From positions 1 through 64,000 of the forward strand of contig NZ_JAIVLH010000001.1 of assembly GCF_020524345.1 (NCBI RefSeq): a DNA stretch of 64,000 bases. Direction: 5' to 3'. Each line of letters opens with the position of its first letter. Position 1 is the first letter of the stretch. Of this stretch, positions 26,548 through 34,753 are shown piece after piece. Source of the DNA: Metabacillus niabensis (GTDB lineage: Bacteria > Bacillota > Bacilli > Bacillales > Bacillaceae). A program made the translations under genes and the position numbers. The notes below the pieces were generated by a model, which was given only the letters and a program-made list of their open reading frames with translations, was not told where the DNA came from and ran no database searches.

Positions 26548-26583
26548 AAAGGGCCTGATTCATAAAATCTGGCCCTTTTTTAT
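26548..26583 (+). terminator. terminator after yshE and the small ORF
   Basis: AAAGGGCC...GGCCCTTT arms with an inner GATT/AATC pairing (26548-26578), followed by T-run. Confidence 0.9.
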
Positions 26584-26738
26584 TATTTTATATTTCTGAA
26601 AACAAAAAAACCTGATATACTCTTTTATAAGCGTGAAAAAATGATTTGTTTATCGGTTTTAACATGTATGTATGTCCTCTTTTATTCCTTTCTAACCAAT
26701 CTGTCATTTTATATTTCCCTCAAAAGGAGGAGAAAAAA

Positions 26739-28421
26739 ATGGAAAGTCAAAAACCTTGGTTAAATCTTTACCCAGCAGAAATCCCTCATACCATGAAAAG
26801 CGATGAAAAACCGTTGTACTATTATCTCGAACAATCTGCTTTAGAATTTCCATCTCGAACCGCCATCCATTTTCTAGGTAAAGAACTAACCTATACAGAC
26901 CTTTATCAACAGTCTTTAAAAATGGCTAACTATCTACAGTCTCTAGGCTTACAAAAGGGTGACAGGGTTTCGATCATGCTGCCGAATTGTCCTCAAGCTG
27001 TGATTTCCTATTATGGTGTCTTATTAGCTGGCGGAATCGTTGTTCAAACGAATCCGTTATATATGGAAAGAGAGCTGGAGTATCAATTAAATGATAGCGA
27101 GTCCACTTTTATCGTAACGCTTGATTTATTATATCCGAGAGTCTCTAAAATGAAAGCGTTAACAAAGTTGAATCATATCATTGTAACAAGTATAAAAGAC
27201 TATTTACCATTTCCTAAGAATCTTTTATATCCATTTGTACAAAAAAAGCAAAATCAAATGGTTGTGAAAGTAGAACATCAAGGCAATACTCATTTGTTCC
27301 AAAAAATCATGGAATTAGCTGAACCAACTGTTGAGGAATATAAATACATTCCGTCCGAAGATATTGCATTACTTCAATATACTGGAGGAACAACTGGTTT
27401 CCCTAAAGGTGTTATGTTATCACATGACAATGTTGCTCTGAACACAAAAATGTGTTCTGCGTGGATGTATAAATCAAAGCGAGGAAAAGAATCTATATTA
27501 GGCATTATTCCATTCTTCCATGTGTATGGGATGACGACAGTAATGAATCTATCAGTTATGCAAGGGTATAAAATGATTCTGTTACCTAAATTTGATCCAA
27601 CCGACACATTAAAAACGATTCATAAATTAAAGCCAACGTTATTTCCCGGTGCACCAACGATTTATATTGCTTTATTAAATCATCCCGATCTTCAAAAATA
27701 CAATTTGTCATCAATTGAATGCTGTATAAGCGGTTCTGCACCATTACCCGCTGAGATACAAGAGAAGTTTGAGCGTGTGACAGGTGGTAAACTTGTAGAA
27801 GGTTATGGGTTATCTGAGGCATCCCCTGTTACACATGCTAATTTCATTTGGGAGAAAAGAAAAAAGGGAAGTGTCGGTGTTCCTTGGCCAAGTACAGATG
27901 CTGTGATCCTGTCATATGAACATGGAGGGATAGCTGAGCCGAATGAGCTTGGTGAGATAGCAGTACGGGGGCCACAGGTTATGCTTGGGTATTGGAATAA
28001 AAAAGAAGAAACAGAAGAAGCGCTGAAAAATGATTGGCTTTTGACCGGAGATATTGGATACATGGATGAAGAAGGGTACTTCTATATTGTAGACCGTAAA
28101 AAAGATATGATTATTGCCGGAGGATTTAATATTTATCCACGTGAAATCGAGGAAGTCCTCTATGAGCATGAAAAAGTAAAGGAAGTAGTTGTTGCAGGAA
28201 TTCCGGATCCATATAGAGGTGAAACAGTAAAAGCCTATATTGTATTAAAAGAAAATCAACAGGCCACTTCAGAGGAATTTAATGAATATGCCCGCAAACA
28301 TTTAGCGGCGTATAAGGTGCCGCATATTTATGAATTTAGAGATGAATTGCCTAAGACAGCTGTGGGGAAAATACTAAGACGTGCATTAATTGAAGAGGAA
28401 AAATTAAAGAACGCTAATTGA
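26739..28421 (+). CDS. lcfA: long-chain fatty acid--CoA ligase
   Basis: ANL-superfamily adenylating enzyme that activates long-chain fatty acids for beta-oxidation. The AMP-binding P-loop LLQYTGGTTGFPKGVMLSH is near residue 200, with VEGYGLSEASPV (about 350), the TGDIGYMDEEGYFYIVDRKK hinge region (about 430) and the catalytic lysine in PKTAVGKILRR near residue 540. ATG 26739 follows AAAAGGAGGAG and gives 560 residues, exactly the Bacillus subtilis LcfA length; the upstream frame to 26646 is non-homologous. Starts the fad/etf group. Confidence 0.95.
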   Translation: MESQKPWLNLYPAEIPHTMKSDEKPLYYYLEQSALEFPSRTAIHFLGKELTYTDLYQQSLKMANYLQSLGLQKGDRVSIMLPNCPQAVISYYGVLLAGGIVVQTNPLYMERELEYQLNDSESTFIVTLDLLYPRVSKMKALTKLNHIIVTSIKDYLPFPKNLLYPFVQKKQNQMVVKVEHQGNTHLFQKIMELAEPTVEEYKYIPSEDIALLQYTGGTTGFPKGVMLSHDNVALNTKMCSAWMYKSKRGKESILGIIPFFHVYGMTTVMNLSVMQGYKMILLPKFDPTDTLKTIHKLKPTLFPGAPTIYIALLNHPDLQKYNLSSIECCISGSAPLPAEIQEKFERVTGGKLVEGYGLSEASPVTHANFIWEKRKKGSVGVPWPSTDAVILSYEHGGIAEPNELGEIAVRGPQVMLGYWNKKEETEEALKNDWLLTGDIGYMDEEGYFYIVDRKKDMIIAGGFNIYPREIEEVLYEHEKVKEVVVAGIPDPYRGETVKAYIVLKENQQATSEEFNEYARKHLAAYKVPHIYEFRDELPKTAVGKILRRALIEEEKLKNAN

Positions 28422-28431
28422 TCGTATAATT

Positions 28432-28460
28432 GGAGGGGCTTTTGTCTCTCCAATTATAAA
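28432..28460. other. hairpin after lcfA, not a clear terminator
   Basis: ATAATTGGAG pairs with CTCCAATTAT around a 12-base loop, but an A-run rather than a T-run follows on the plus strand. It may protect or process the lcfA 3' end. Confidence 0.4.
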
Positions 28461-28493
28461 AAAAGCAAGCACCGAAAAAAAACAGATGAGGGC

Positions 28494-28522
28494 TTGACAG
28501 AAAGGAAAGGAAATTTTATGAT
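28494..28522 (+). promoter_or_regulatory. sigma-A promoter of fadR
   Basis: TTGACA (28494-28499), 17-base spacer, TATGAT (28517-28522): nearly ideal. RNA start predicted near 28529, at the edge of the FadR operator. Confidence 0.87.
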
Positions 28523-28529
28523 TAATTTA

Positions 28530-28547
28530 TGAATGATGATTCATTCA
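28530..28547. promoter_or_regulatory. FadR operator
   Basis: TGAATGATGATTCATTCA has the arms TGAATGA and TCATTCA of the Bacillus FadR consensus (TGAATGAATANTCATTCA). It covers the predicted transcription start of fadR, so FadR should repress itself and the fadB-etfB-etfA genes until long-chain acyl-CoA releases it. Confidence 0.88.
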
Positions 28548-28574
28548 TTAACCGAAAGGGAGTCGAACATTACA

Positions 28575-29162
28575 TTGAGACAGAAGAAACCAAAATATAT
28601 ACAAATCATTGATGCAGCAGTGATTGTCATAGCAGAAAATGGTTATCACCAAGCACAAGTTTCAAAAATAGCCAAGCAGGCTGGAGTAGCGGATGGGACA
28701 ATCTACTTATATTTTAAGAATAAAGAAGATATTCTTGTATCACTCTTTCAAGAAAAAATGGGTGTTTTTATTGAAAAAATTGAAGAAGAGATAAAAAGCA
28801 AAACGAATGCAGCAGATAAACTATATTCGTTAATTGATAAGCATTTTACCTTATTATCGGAAGATCATCACCTAGCAATTGTAACACAGTTAGAATTAAG
28901 GCAATCAAATAAGGATTTACGCCTTCGAATAAATGAAGTGCTAAAGGGATACTTAAATGTAGTGGATAAGATTATTAGTGATGGAAAAGAGAATGGCGAA
29001 TTCAGAGAAGAACTTGATGTTAGGCTGGCCAGACAAATGATCTTCGGCACAATTGATGAAACTGTCACAACATGGGTTATGAATGATCAGAAATATAGGT
29101 TAACAGATCAAACAAAGAAAGTACATGACTTATTTGTTAACGCCCTATCAACTAAAGATTAA
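28575..29162 (+). CDS. fadR: fatty acid degradation repressor FadR (TetR family)
   Basis: TetR-type repressor released from DNA by long-chain acyl-CoA. The N-terminal helix-turn-helix covers IIDAAVIVIAENGYHQAQVS and KIAKQAGVADGTIYLYFKNK (about 10-50); the C-terminal ligand domain includes LAIVTQLELRQSN and ARQMIFGTIDETVTTWVMND, both very close to Bacillus subtilis FadR. The TTG at 28575 gives 195 residues starting LRQKKPKY, matching that protein; longer frames from 28533 would run into the operator. The ribosome site AAAGGGAG is 12 bases away. Confidence 0.94.
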   Translation: MRQKKPKYIQIIDAAVIVIAENGYHQAQVSKIAKQAGVADGTIYLYFKNKEDILVSLFQEKMGVFIEKIEEEIKSKTNAADKLYSLIDKHFTLLSEDHHLAIVTQLELRQSNKDLRLRINEVLKGYLNVVDKIISDGKENGEFREELDVRLARQMIFGTIDETVTTWVMNDQKYRLTDQTKKVHDLFVNALSTKD

Positions 29163-29265
29163 TAGCTAGTGAAATAGCACGATCGTCATTCTCTTCATAT
29201 AAGTTATTTTTCGTTTGTAAATGAAATACATTTTAAGTATGTATGATGAAGCAGGGAGGAAAAAA

Positions 29266-30042
29266 ATGAAGTATTTACAAATAAAAAAAGAGAACAGAGT
29301 TGCAGTTGTATCTATTAATCACGAACCTGCAAATGCATTATCATCAAATGTATTGAAAGATATTTCTACTATGCTGGACCATATTCTTGAAGACAATGAA
29401 ATTCGAGCTGTCATTCTTCACGGGGAAGGCAGATTCTTCTCGGCAGGTGCAGACATAAAAGAATTTGTTGAATTTGCTAAAAGTGATGGAGTGTTTTCTC
29501 AACTTGCTGAATCAGGGCAACAATTATTTGAACGAATCGAAAAATTTCCAATCCCAATTATTGCAGCTATTCATGGAGCTGCGTTAGGCGGGGGACTTGA
29601 GTTAGCAATGTCTTGTCACCTGCGTTTAGTAGCTGAAGATGCAAAACTTGGTCTTCCTGAGCTTCAACTTGGTATTATACCTGGTTTTGGAGGAACTCAA
29701 CGTTTACCGAAATATATTGGTACTGGCCGTGCCTTAGAAATGATGCTTACAAGTGAACCGATTTCAGGTCAAGAGGCAGTGAAACTGGGCCTTGCCAGTC
29801 ATGCCTATCCTAAGGAAAAACTGTTAGCGGAAGCGAAAGGTTTAGCACAGAAATTTGCTGCAAAAAGTCCAGGTTCTGTAAGGGCAGTCATATCGTTATT
29901 ACATTCACATAAAACATTAACCTATCAGGAAGGAATGGATCTCGAGGCGAAACTTTTTGGAGAACTTTTTAAAAGTGGTGATGCAAGAGAAGGCATTTCA
30001 GCTTTTATTGAAAAAAGAAAGCCAAATTTCAAAGGCAACTAA
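29266..30042 (+). CDS. fadB: enoyl-CoA hydratase
   Basis: Crotonase-fold enzyme hydrating 2-enoyl-CoA in beta-oxidation. The oxyanion-hole segments are FFSAGADIKEFVEF (about 60-73) and AAIHGAALGGGLELAMSCHL (about 100-119); the catalytic glutamates lie in GLPELQLGIIPGFGGTQRLP (about 130-150). 258 residues, standard length. ATG 29266 follows GGGAGG; the frame extends to 29221 without support. Preceded by fadR and followed by etfBA, the Bacillus subtilis fadB (ysiB) context. Confidence 0.94.
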   Translation: MKYLQIKKENRVAVVSINHEPANALSSNVLKDISTMLDHILEDNEIRAVILHGEGRFFSAGADIKEFVEFAKSDGVFSQLAESGQQLFERIEKFPIPIIAAIHGAALGGGLELAMSCHLRLVAEDAKLGLPELQLGIIPGFGGTQRLPKYIGTGRALEMMLTSEPISGQEAVKLGLASHAYPKEKLLAEAKGLAQKFAAKSPGSVRAVISLLHSHKTLTYQEGMDLEAKLFGELFKSGDAREGISAFIEKRKPNFKGN

Positions 30043-30084
30043 AACAAAAGGGAAACTATGTTATTTACAATGGGGGATGGGAAA

Positions 30085-30858
30085 ATGAATATTTTTGTCA
30101 TGATGAAAAGAACCTTCGATACAGAAGAAAAAATCACCATAAATAATGGTGCAATTAGCGAAGATGGTGCGGAATATATTATCAACCCTTATGATGAATA
30201 CGCAATTGAAGAAGCAATCCAATTACGTGATAAAAATGGAGGGGAAGTAACCGTTATCACAATTGGAGGGGAAGAATCTGAAAAAGAATTAAGAACTGCT
30301 TTAGCTATGGGGTGTGACAAGGCAGTATTGATTAATACAGAAGATGAAGTGGAAGACGGTGACCAATACACAACATCAAGAATTTTAGCTGAGTATTTTA
30401 AGGGAAAAGATGTAGATTTAATTTTAGGGGGAAATGTGGCTATTGATGGAGGATCTGGTCAAGTAGGACCACGATTAGCCGAATTACTTGATATCGCTTA
30501 TGTCACAACGATTACAAAGCTCGATATTGATGGAAACAAGGCAACAGTTGTACGTGATGTTGAAGGAGATTCTGAGGTTATTGAAACATCCTTACCATTA
30601 CTGGTAACAGCTCAACAGGGATTAAACGAACCTCGCTATCCATCATTACCAGGAATTATGAAAGCAAAGAAAAAACCGCTGGAAGAGTTGGAAATCGATG
30701 ATTTGGATTTAGCGGACAATGACGTAGAACCAAAAACAAAGACAATTGAAATCTATTTACCACCTAAAAAAGAAGCAGGAAAGGTATTAGAGGGTGAAGT
30801 AGAAGATCAAGTAAAAGAACTGGTATCTTTACTTAGAAATGAGGCAAAAGTCATCTAG
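30085..30858 (+). CDS. etfB: electron transfer flavoprotein beta subunit
   Basis: AMP-binding subunit of the ETF dimer that accepts electrons from acyl-CoA dehydrogenases. The start MNIFVMMKRTFDTEEKI matches Bacillus EtfB. The family motif LILGGNVAIDGGSGQVGPRL (about 112-131) and VVRDVEGDSEVIETSLPLLV are present. 257 residues. ATG 30085 follows GGGGATGGG; an upstream ATG at 30058 adds nine unsupported residues. Cotranscribed with etfA. Confidence 0.95.
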   Translation: MNIFVMMKRTFDTEEKITINNGAISEDGAEYIINPYDEYAIEEAIQLRDKNGGEVTVITIGGEESEKELRTALAMGCDKAVLINTEDEVEDGDQYTTSRILAEYFKGKDVDLILGGNVAIDGGSGQVGPRLAELLDIAYVTTITKLDIDGNKATVVRDVEGDSEVIETSLPLLVTAQQGLNEPRYPSLPGIMKAKKKPLEELEIDDLDLADNDVEPKTKTIEIYLPPKKEAGKVLEGEVEDQVKELVSLLRNEAKVI

Positions 30859-30908
30859 ACGTTTTGGGGAGAGGGAAAATGTCAAATTCGGAAACAGGGG
30901 GAAAAAAG

Positions 30909-31886
30909 ATGTCAAGAAAAGTGCTCGTTTTAGGTGAGGTTCGTGATAAACAGTTAAGAAATGTATCGTTTGAAGCCATTGCTGCCGGAAAAACGATTTC
31001 AGAAGGTGGAGAAGTTGTCGCAGTTTTAGTAGGAGAAAATGTAACTTCCTTAACTTCAGAGCTATTCCACTATGGTGCTGATCGAGTCGTGACTGTAGAA
31101 AATGAAAAATTGCTACACTATACATCGGACGGCTATTCACAGGCACTCTTATCGGTCATTGAAGAAGAGAAGCCGGAAGGGATTGTTTTTGGCCATACCT
31201 CTTTAGGGAAGGATTTATCACCAAAGATTGCTGCCAAGTTAAATTCCGGATTAATTTCTGATGCAACAGCTATTGAAATTGCAGGAGGTAATATTGTCTT
31301 TACTCGTCCTATTTATTCTGGAAAAGCATTCGAAAAGAAAATAGTGACTGATGGACTAATTTTTGCTACGATCCGCCCGAATAATATAAATCCACTAAAA
31401 AAAGATGAAACAAAAACTGGTGAGACTTCTTCTCTTTCTGTTGAAATAAAAGATCTTAGAACAATTGTAAAAGAGGTAGTCCGTAAAGCATCAGAAGGTG
31501 TGGATTTATCGGAGGCAAAAGTAGTCATCGCAGGAGGACGCGGTGTAAAAAGTGAAGAAGGTTTTGAGCCATTGAAGGAACTAGCCAATGTTTTGGGGGG
31601 AGCGGTAGGAGCATCACGTGGGGCTTGTGACGCAGATTATTGCGACTATTCACTGCAGATTGGTCAAACGGGTAAAGTTGTCACACCTGATTTATATATT
31701 GCATGTGGTATTTCCGGAGCTATTCAGCATTTGGCAGGTATGTCAAATTCAAAGGTTATTGTCGCGATTAATAAAGATCCAGAAGCGAATATTTTCAAAG
31801 TAGCTGATTATGGAATTGTCGGTGACCTCTTCGAAGTTGTCCCATTATTAACGGAGGAATTCAGGAAATTACAAATTCATGCATAG
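30909..31886 (+). CDS. etfA: electron transfer flavoprotein alpha subunit
   Basis: FAD-binding subunit of ETF. The N domain (RKVLVLGEVRDKQLRNVSFE) precedes the C-terminal FAD domain, with GGRGVKSEEGFEPLKELA, GGAVGASRGACDADYC, QIGQTGKVVTPDLYIACGIS and AIQHLAGMSNSKVIVAINKD. From ATG 30909 (AGGGGGA upstream) the length is 325 residues, equal to Bacillus subtilis EtfA. ATG 30879, behind GGGGAGAGGG, also looks translatable and would add ten residues. Last gene of the fad/etf group, followed by a terminator. Confidence 0.95.
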   Translation: MSRKVLVLGEVRDKQLRNVSFEAIAAGKTISEGGEVVAVLVGENVTSLTSELFHYGADRVVTVENEKLLHYTSDGYSQALLSVIEEEKPEGIVFGHTSLGKDLSPKIAAKLNSGLISDATAIEIAGGNIVFTRPIYSGKAFEKKIVTDGLIFATIRPNNINPLKKDETKTGETSSLSVEIKDLRTIVKEVVRKASEGVDLSEAKVVIAGGRGVKSEEGFEPLKELANVLGGAVGASRGACDADYCDYSLQIGQTGKVVTPDLYIACGISGAIQHLAGMSNSKVIVAINKDPEANIFKVADYGIVGDLFEVVPLLTEEFRKLQIHA

Positions 31887-31894
31887 GTAGAACT

Positions 31895-31920
31895 AAAGCA
31901 CGTTATTGCGTGCTTTTTCT
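31895..31920 (+). terminator. terminator after etfA
   Basis: AAAGCACG (31895-31902) pairs with CGTGCTTT (31909-31916), then T-run. Confidence 0.88.
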
Positions 31921-32062
31921 AATTAGCTACATCATATTAAAAAACATGTTTTTCTTCTTGTACATAGGGAAAAGTAAGGTAGAAGCAAATTATTAGCTAA
32001 CTTTGCAGCTGGATGCTATACTTTAAACATATTTTACCCTTATTAATTAGGAGGAATTTCAA

Positions 32063-32377
32063 ATGGCAATTGCACATGTAACAGATCAAACATTTTCAAG
32101 TGAAACGAACGAAGGCGTTGTATTAGTCGATTTTTGGGCACCTTGGTGTGGACCATGTAAAATGATTGCTCCAGTTCTAGAAGAACTTGATTCAGATATG
32201 GGAGATAAAGTAAAAATCGTCAAAGTTGATGTAGATGAAAACCAGGAAACAGCTGGAAAATTTGGCGTTATGAGTATTCCAACTTTATTGGTTCTAAAAA
32301 ATGGCGAAGTTGTTGATAAAGCTGTTGGTTATCAACCAAAAGAAGCTCTTGCTGAGGTTCTAAACAAGCATATCTAA
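32063..32377 (+). CDS. trxA: thioredoxin
   Basis: 104-residue cytosolic disulfide reductase with the active site [13 protein letters not shown] (WCGPC at residues 28-32) and the cis-proline [13 protein letters not shown]. Ribosome site AGGAGG. Its own transcription unit: terminators on both sides. A TATACT -10-like box at 32017-32022 lacks a good -35. In Bacillus subtilis trxA is stress-induced (sigma-B, Spx), but I see no clear sigma-B promoter here. Confidence 0.98.
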   Translation: MAIAHVTDQTFSSETNEGVVLVDFWAPWCGPCKMIAPVLEELDSDMGDKVKIVKVDVDENQETAGKFGVMSIPTLLVLKNGEVVDKAVGYQPKEALAEVLNKHI

Positions 32378-32381
32378 TTCG

Positions 32382-32410
32382 AAAGGATTGACAGCAGTCA
32401 ATCCTTTTTC
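32382..32410 (+). terminator. terminator after trxA
   Basis: AAAGGATTGAC (32382-32392) pairs with GTCAATCCTTT (32397-32407) around a four-base loop, then T-run. Confidence 0.92.
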
Positions 32411-32461
32411 AATGTAATTATTTACAACGACGAAATATATAGAACATGATAAAATAAACAT

Positions 32462-32522
32462 ATAGGCAGTAATTCGCTATTTTAATTTATTTATTTGATT
32501 AAAATGGGGAATTACTGCCTAT
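32462..32522. other. large near-perfect hairpin upstream of uvrC
   Basis: ATAGGCAGTAATTC (32462-32475) is exactly complementary to 32509-32522, and inside it ATTTTAAT (32479-32486) pairs with 32498-32505. The 61-base structure has no U-tail on either strand, so it is not a normal terminator. It ends 36 bases before the uvrC start. Confidence 0.75.
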
Positions 32523-32558
32523 CTAATCGTAGCGAAAAGAAAAGGGGAGTGTCTGGCT

Positions 32559-34337
32559 ATGAGAGATCATACAAAAGAAAAGCTTGCACTTCTTCCAGAT
32601 CAACCAGGCTGTTATATTATGAAGGATCGTCAAGGAACAGTCATTTATGTCGGGAAGGCAAAAGTGCTCAAAAATCGCGTGCGTTCTTATTTTACCGGTT
32701 CCCATGATGGGAAAACACTAAGACTGGTAAATGAGATCACAGATTTTGAATATATTATTACATCTTCAAATTTAGAGGCATTAATTCTCGAGTTAAATTT
32801 AATTAAGAAATATGATCCAAAATATAATGTCATGCTAAAAGATGATAAGACCTATCCGTTTATTAAGATTACGAATGAACGTCACCCGCGTCTTTTAGTA
32901 ACTAGACAAGTAAAAAAAGATAAAGGAAAGTACTTCGGACCTTATCCAAACGTTCAGTCTGCCCGAGAGACAATAAAGCTATTAGACCGTTTATATCCGT
33001 TAAGAAAATGTTCGACTCTACCTGATCGTGTATGTCTTTATTATCATATGGGCCAATGTTTAGCACCATGTGTAAATGATGTTTCAGAAGAAACGAATAG
33101 GCAAATGGTGGAGGGAATTTCGAAATTTCTTAATGGAGGCTATAAGGGTATTAAAGAGGAATTGTCGATAAAGATGACAAAAGCAGCTGAAGGGCTGGAG
33201 TTTGAGAGAGCTAAGGAGTTTAGAGATCAAATCCTTCATATCGAAGCCACAATGGAAAAACAGAAGATGACATTAAATGACTTTATTGATCGGGATGTAT
33301 TTGGTTATGCTTATGACAAAGGGTGGATGTGTGTTCAAGTCTTCTTTATTCGACAGGGAAAATTGATAGAGCGTGATGTGTCAATGTTTCCTATTTATGA
33401 TAATCCTGAAGAAGAGTTCCTCACGTTTTTAGGACAATTCTACTCTAAGTCTAATCATTTTCTTCCGAAGGAAATTCTTTTACCGGATAGTATTGAATAT
33501 GACCTAGTGGAACAGCTATTAGATGTGACAACTCTTCAACCTAAACGTGGGAAAAAGAAGGATCTGATTTTATTAGCGCATAAGAATGCAAAGATCGCTT
33601 TGAAGGAAAAATTTCTATTAATTGAAAGAGATGAAGAACGGACTATTAAGGCTGTTGAAAATCTTGGTGATAAATTAGGAATTCATACACCGAATCGTAT
33701 AGAGGCATTTGATAATTCAAATATACAAGGAACAGATCCTGTTTCTGCAATGGTTGTGTTTGAAGATGGAAAGCCTGCCAAAAAACACTACCGAAAATAT
33801 AAAATTAAAGATGTAAAAGGTCCGGATGACTATGACTCGATGCGTGAGGTTGTGAGGAGACGCTACAGCCGTGTCTTAAAAGAACAACTTCCACTACCAG
33901 ATCTCATTATTATTGATGGAGGAAAAGGACATTTATCCGCTGCTCAAGATGTGCTGGAAAATGAGCTGGGTCTAGATATCCCGGTAGCAGGATTAGTAAA
34001 AGATGATAAGCATCGAACATCTGAACTTATTATTGGATCACCTCCTGAATTTATACAACTTGAAAGAAACAGTCAGGAATTTTATTTACTTCAGAGAATT
34101 CAGGATGAAGTGCATCGGTTTGCGATTACCTTTCACCGTCAACTTCGGGGGAAAAATGCATTTCAATCCATATTGGATGATATACCAGGAGTTGGTGAGC
34201 AACGGAAAAAATCATTACTAAAGCATTTTGGTTCTGTAAAAAAAATGAAGGAAGCTAGTGTCGATGATCTTAAAAGAGCAGGTATGCCTGATAACATTGC
34301 CAACAATATATTAGAACATCTTCACAAAGAAAGCTAA
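32559..34337 (+). CDS. uvrC: excinuclease ABC subunit C
   Basis: Makes both incisions around bulky DNA lesions after UvrA-UvrB recognition. The N-terminal GIY-YIG nuclease is [20 protein letters not shown] (about 15-34); a Cys-containing region ([15 protein letters not shown]) and a UVR motif ([19 protein letters not shown], about 205) follow. The C-terminal RNase H-like nuclease ([34 protein letters not shown]) and tandem helix-hairpin-helix ([20 protein letters not shown]) end the protein. 592 residues. Ribosome site AAAAGGGGAG. A striking hairpin lies in its upstream region. Confidence 0.97.
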   Translation: MRDHTKEKLALLPDQPGCYIMKDRQGTVIYVGKAKVLKNRVRSYFTGSHDGKTLRLVNEITDFEYIITSSNLEALILELNLIKKYDPKYNVMLKDDKTYPFIKITNERHPRLLVTRQVKKDKGKYFGPYPNVQSARETIKLLDRLYPLRKCSTLPDRVCLYYHMGQCLAPCVNDVSEETNRQMVEGISKFLNGGYKGIKEELSIKMTKAAEGLEFERAKEFRDQILHIEATMEKQKMTLNDFIDRDVFGYAYDKGWMCVQVFFIRQGKLIERDVSMFPIYDNPEEEFLTFLGQFYSKSNHFLPKEILLPDSIEYDLVEQLLDVTTLQPKRGKKKDLILLAHKNAKIALKEKFLLIERDEERTIKAVENLGDKLGIHTPNRIEAFDNSNIQGTDPVSAMVVFEDGKPAKKHYRKYKIKDVKGPDDYDSMREVVRRRYSRVLKEQLPLPDLIIIDGGKGHLSAAQDVLENELGLDIPVAGLVKDDKHRTSELIIGSPPEFIQLERNSQEFYLLQRIQDEVHRFAITFHRQLRGKNAFQSILDDIPGVGEQRKKSLLKHFGSVKKMKEASVDDLKRAGMPDNIANNILEHLHKES

Positions 34338-34346
34338 GAAAGATTC

Positions 34347-34375
34347 TTGCCTTTTAAAGGAATGTTTGATAAGAT
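34347..34375 (+). promoter_or_regulatory. sigma-A promoter of lysC
   Basis: TTGCCT (34347-34352), 17-base spacer, TAAGAT (34370-34375); start near 34382, before the riboswitch. Confidence 0.7.
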
Positions 34376-34404
34376 TTTATTAATTTGATATTGATCGTTA
34401 GTTT

Positions 34405-34660
34405 GTAAATGATGGTAGAGGTGCGACCATTAAGAGTAGCCGGTTTGAGGAAAAATGGATTCCGATGACAACAGGTGAAAGGAATGTTCGCCGAAGTGAT
34501 AATTGCACCATTTGCTTTTATCGCTGGTTTTACATTTAAGAGATGTAAAATTGTCAAGAAACGATATGTTCTTGGAGAGCTATCTCATTGTATAAACGAA
34601 ATTTTTCGTTTAATTAGCAATGGGATGTTTTTGTCTCATTGCTTTTTTTATTTTTGCAAT
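34405..34660 (+). promoter_or_regulatory. lysine riboswitch (L-box) of lysC
   Basis: The conserved lysine aptamer segments appear in order: AGAGGTGCGACCATTAAGAG (34417-34436), GGTTTGAGGA, GGTGAAAGGAATG and TTCGCCGAAGTG (to about 34500). The expression platform is a terminator, AGCAATG (34616-34622) with CATTGCT (34637-34643), then T-run. An upstream ATCTCATTG (34582-34590) can pair with CAATGGGAT (34618-34626) as antiterminator. Lysine binding should end transcription before aspartokinase. Confidence 0.95.
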
Positions 34661-34753
34661 GATTAAGAAAAACATCTCGAGATCCAATTCTTGCTCATTT
34701 ATTAAAACAGATAATAAACGATCATAGAAAAACAACTGAAAGGTGAGATTTCA

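Noticed and set aside
28432-28460. Intrinsic terminator after lcfA
   Set aside because: A good stem exists but is followed by A residues, not T, so it was reported only as a hairpin.
32410-32558. LexA (SOS) box before uvrC
   Set aside because: No stretch fits CGAACNNNNGTTCG closely enough; the strongest signal is the unrelated hairpin.
34475-34666. 63-codon ORF inside the lysC leader
   Set aside because: It runs through the lysine riboswitch and its terminator; there is no independent coding evidence.
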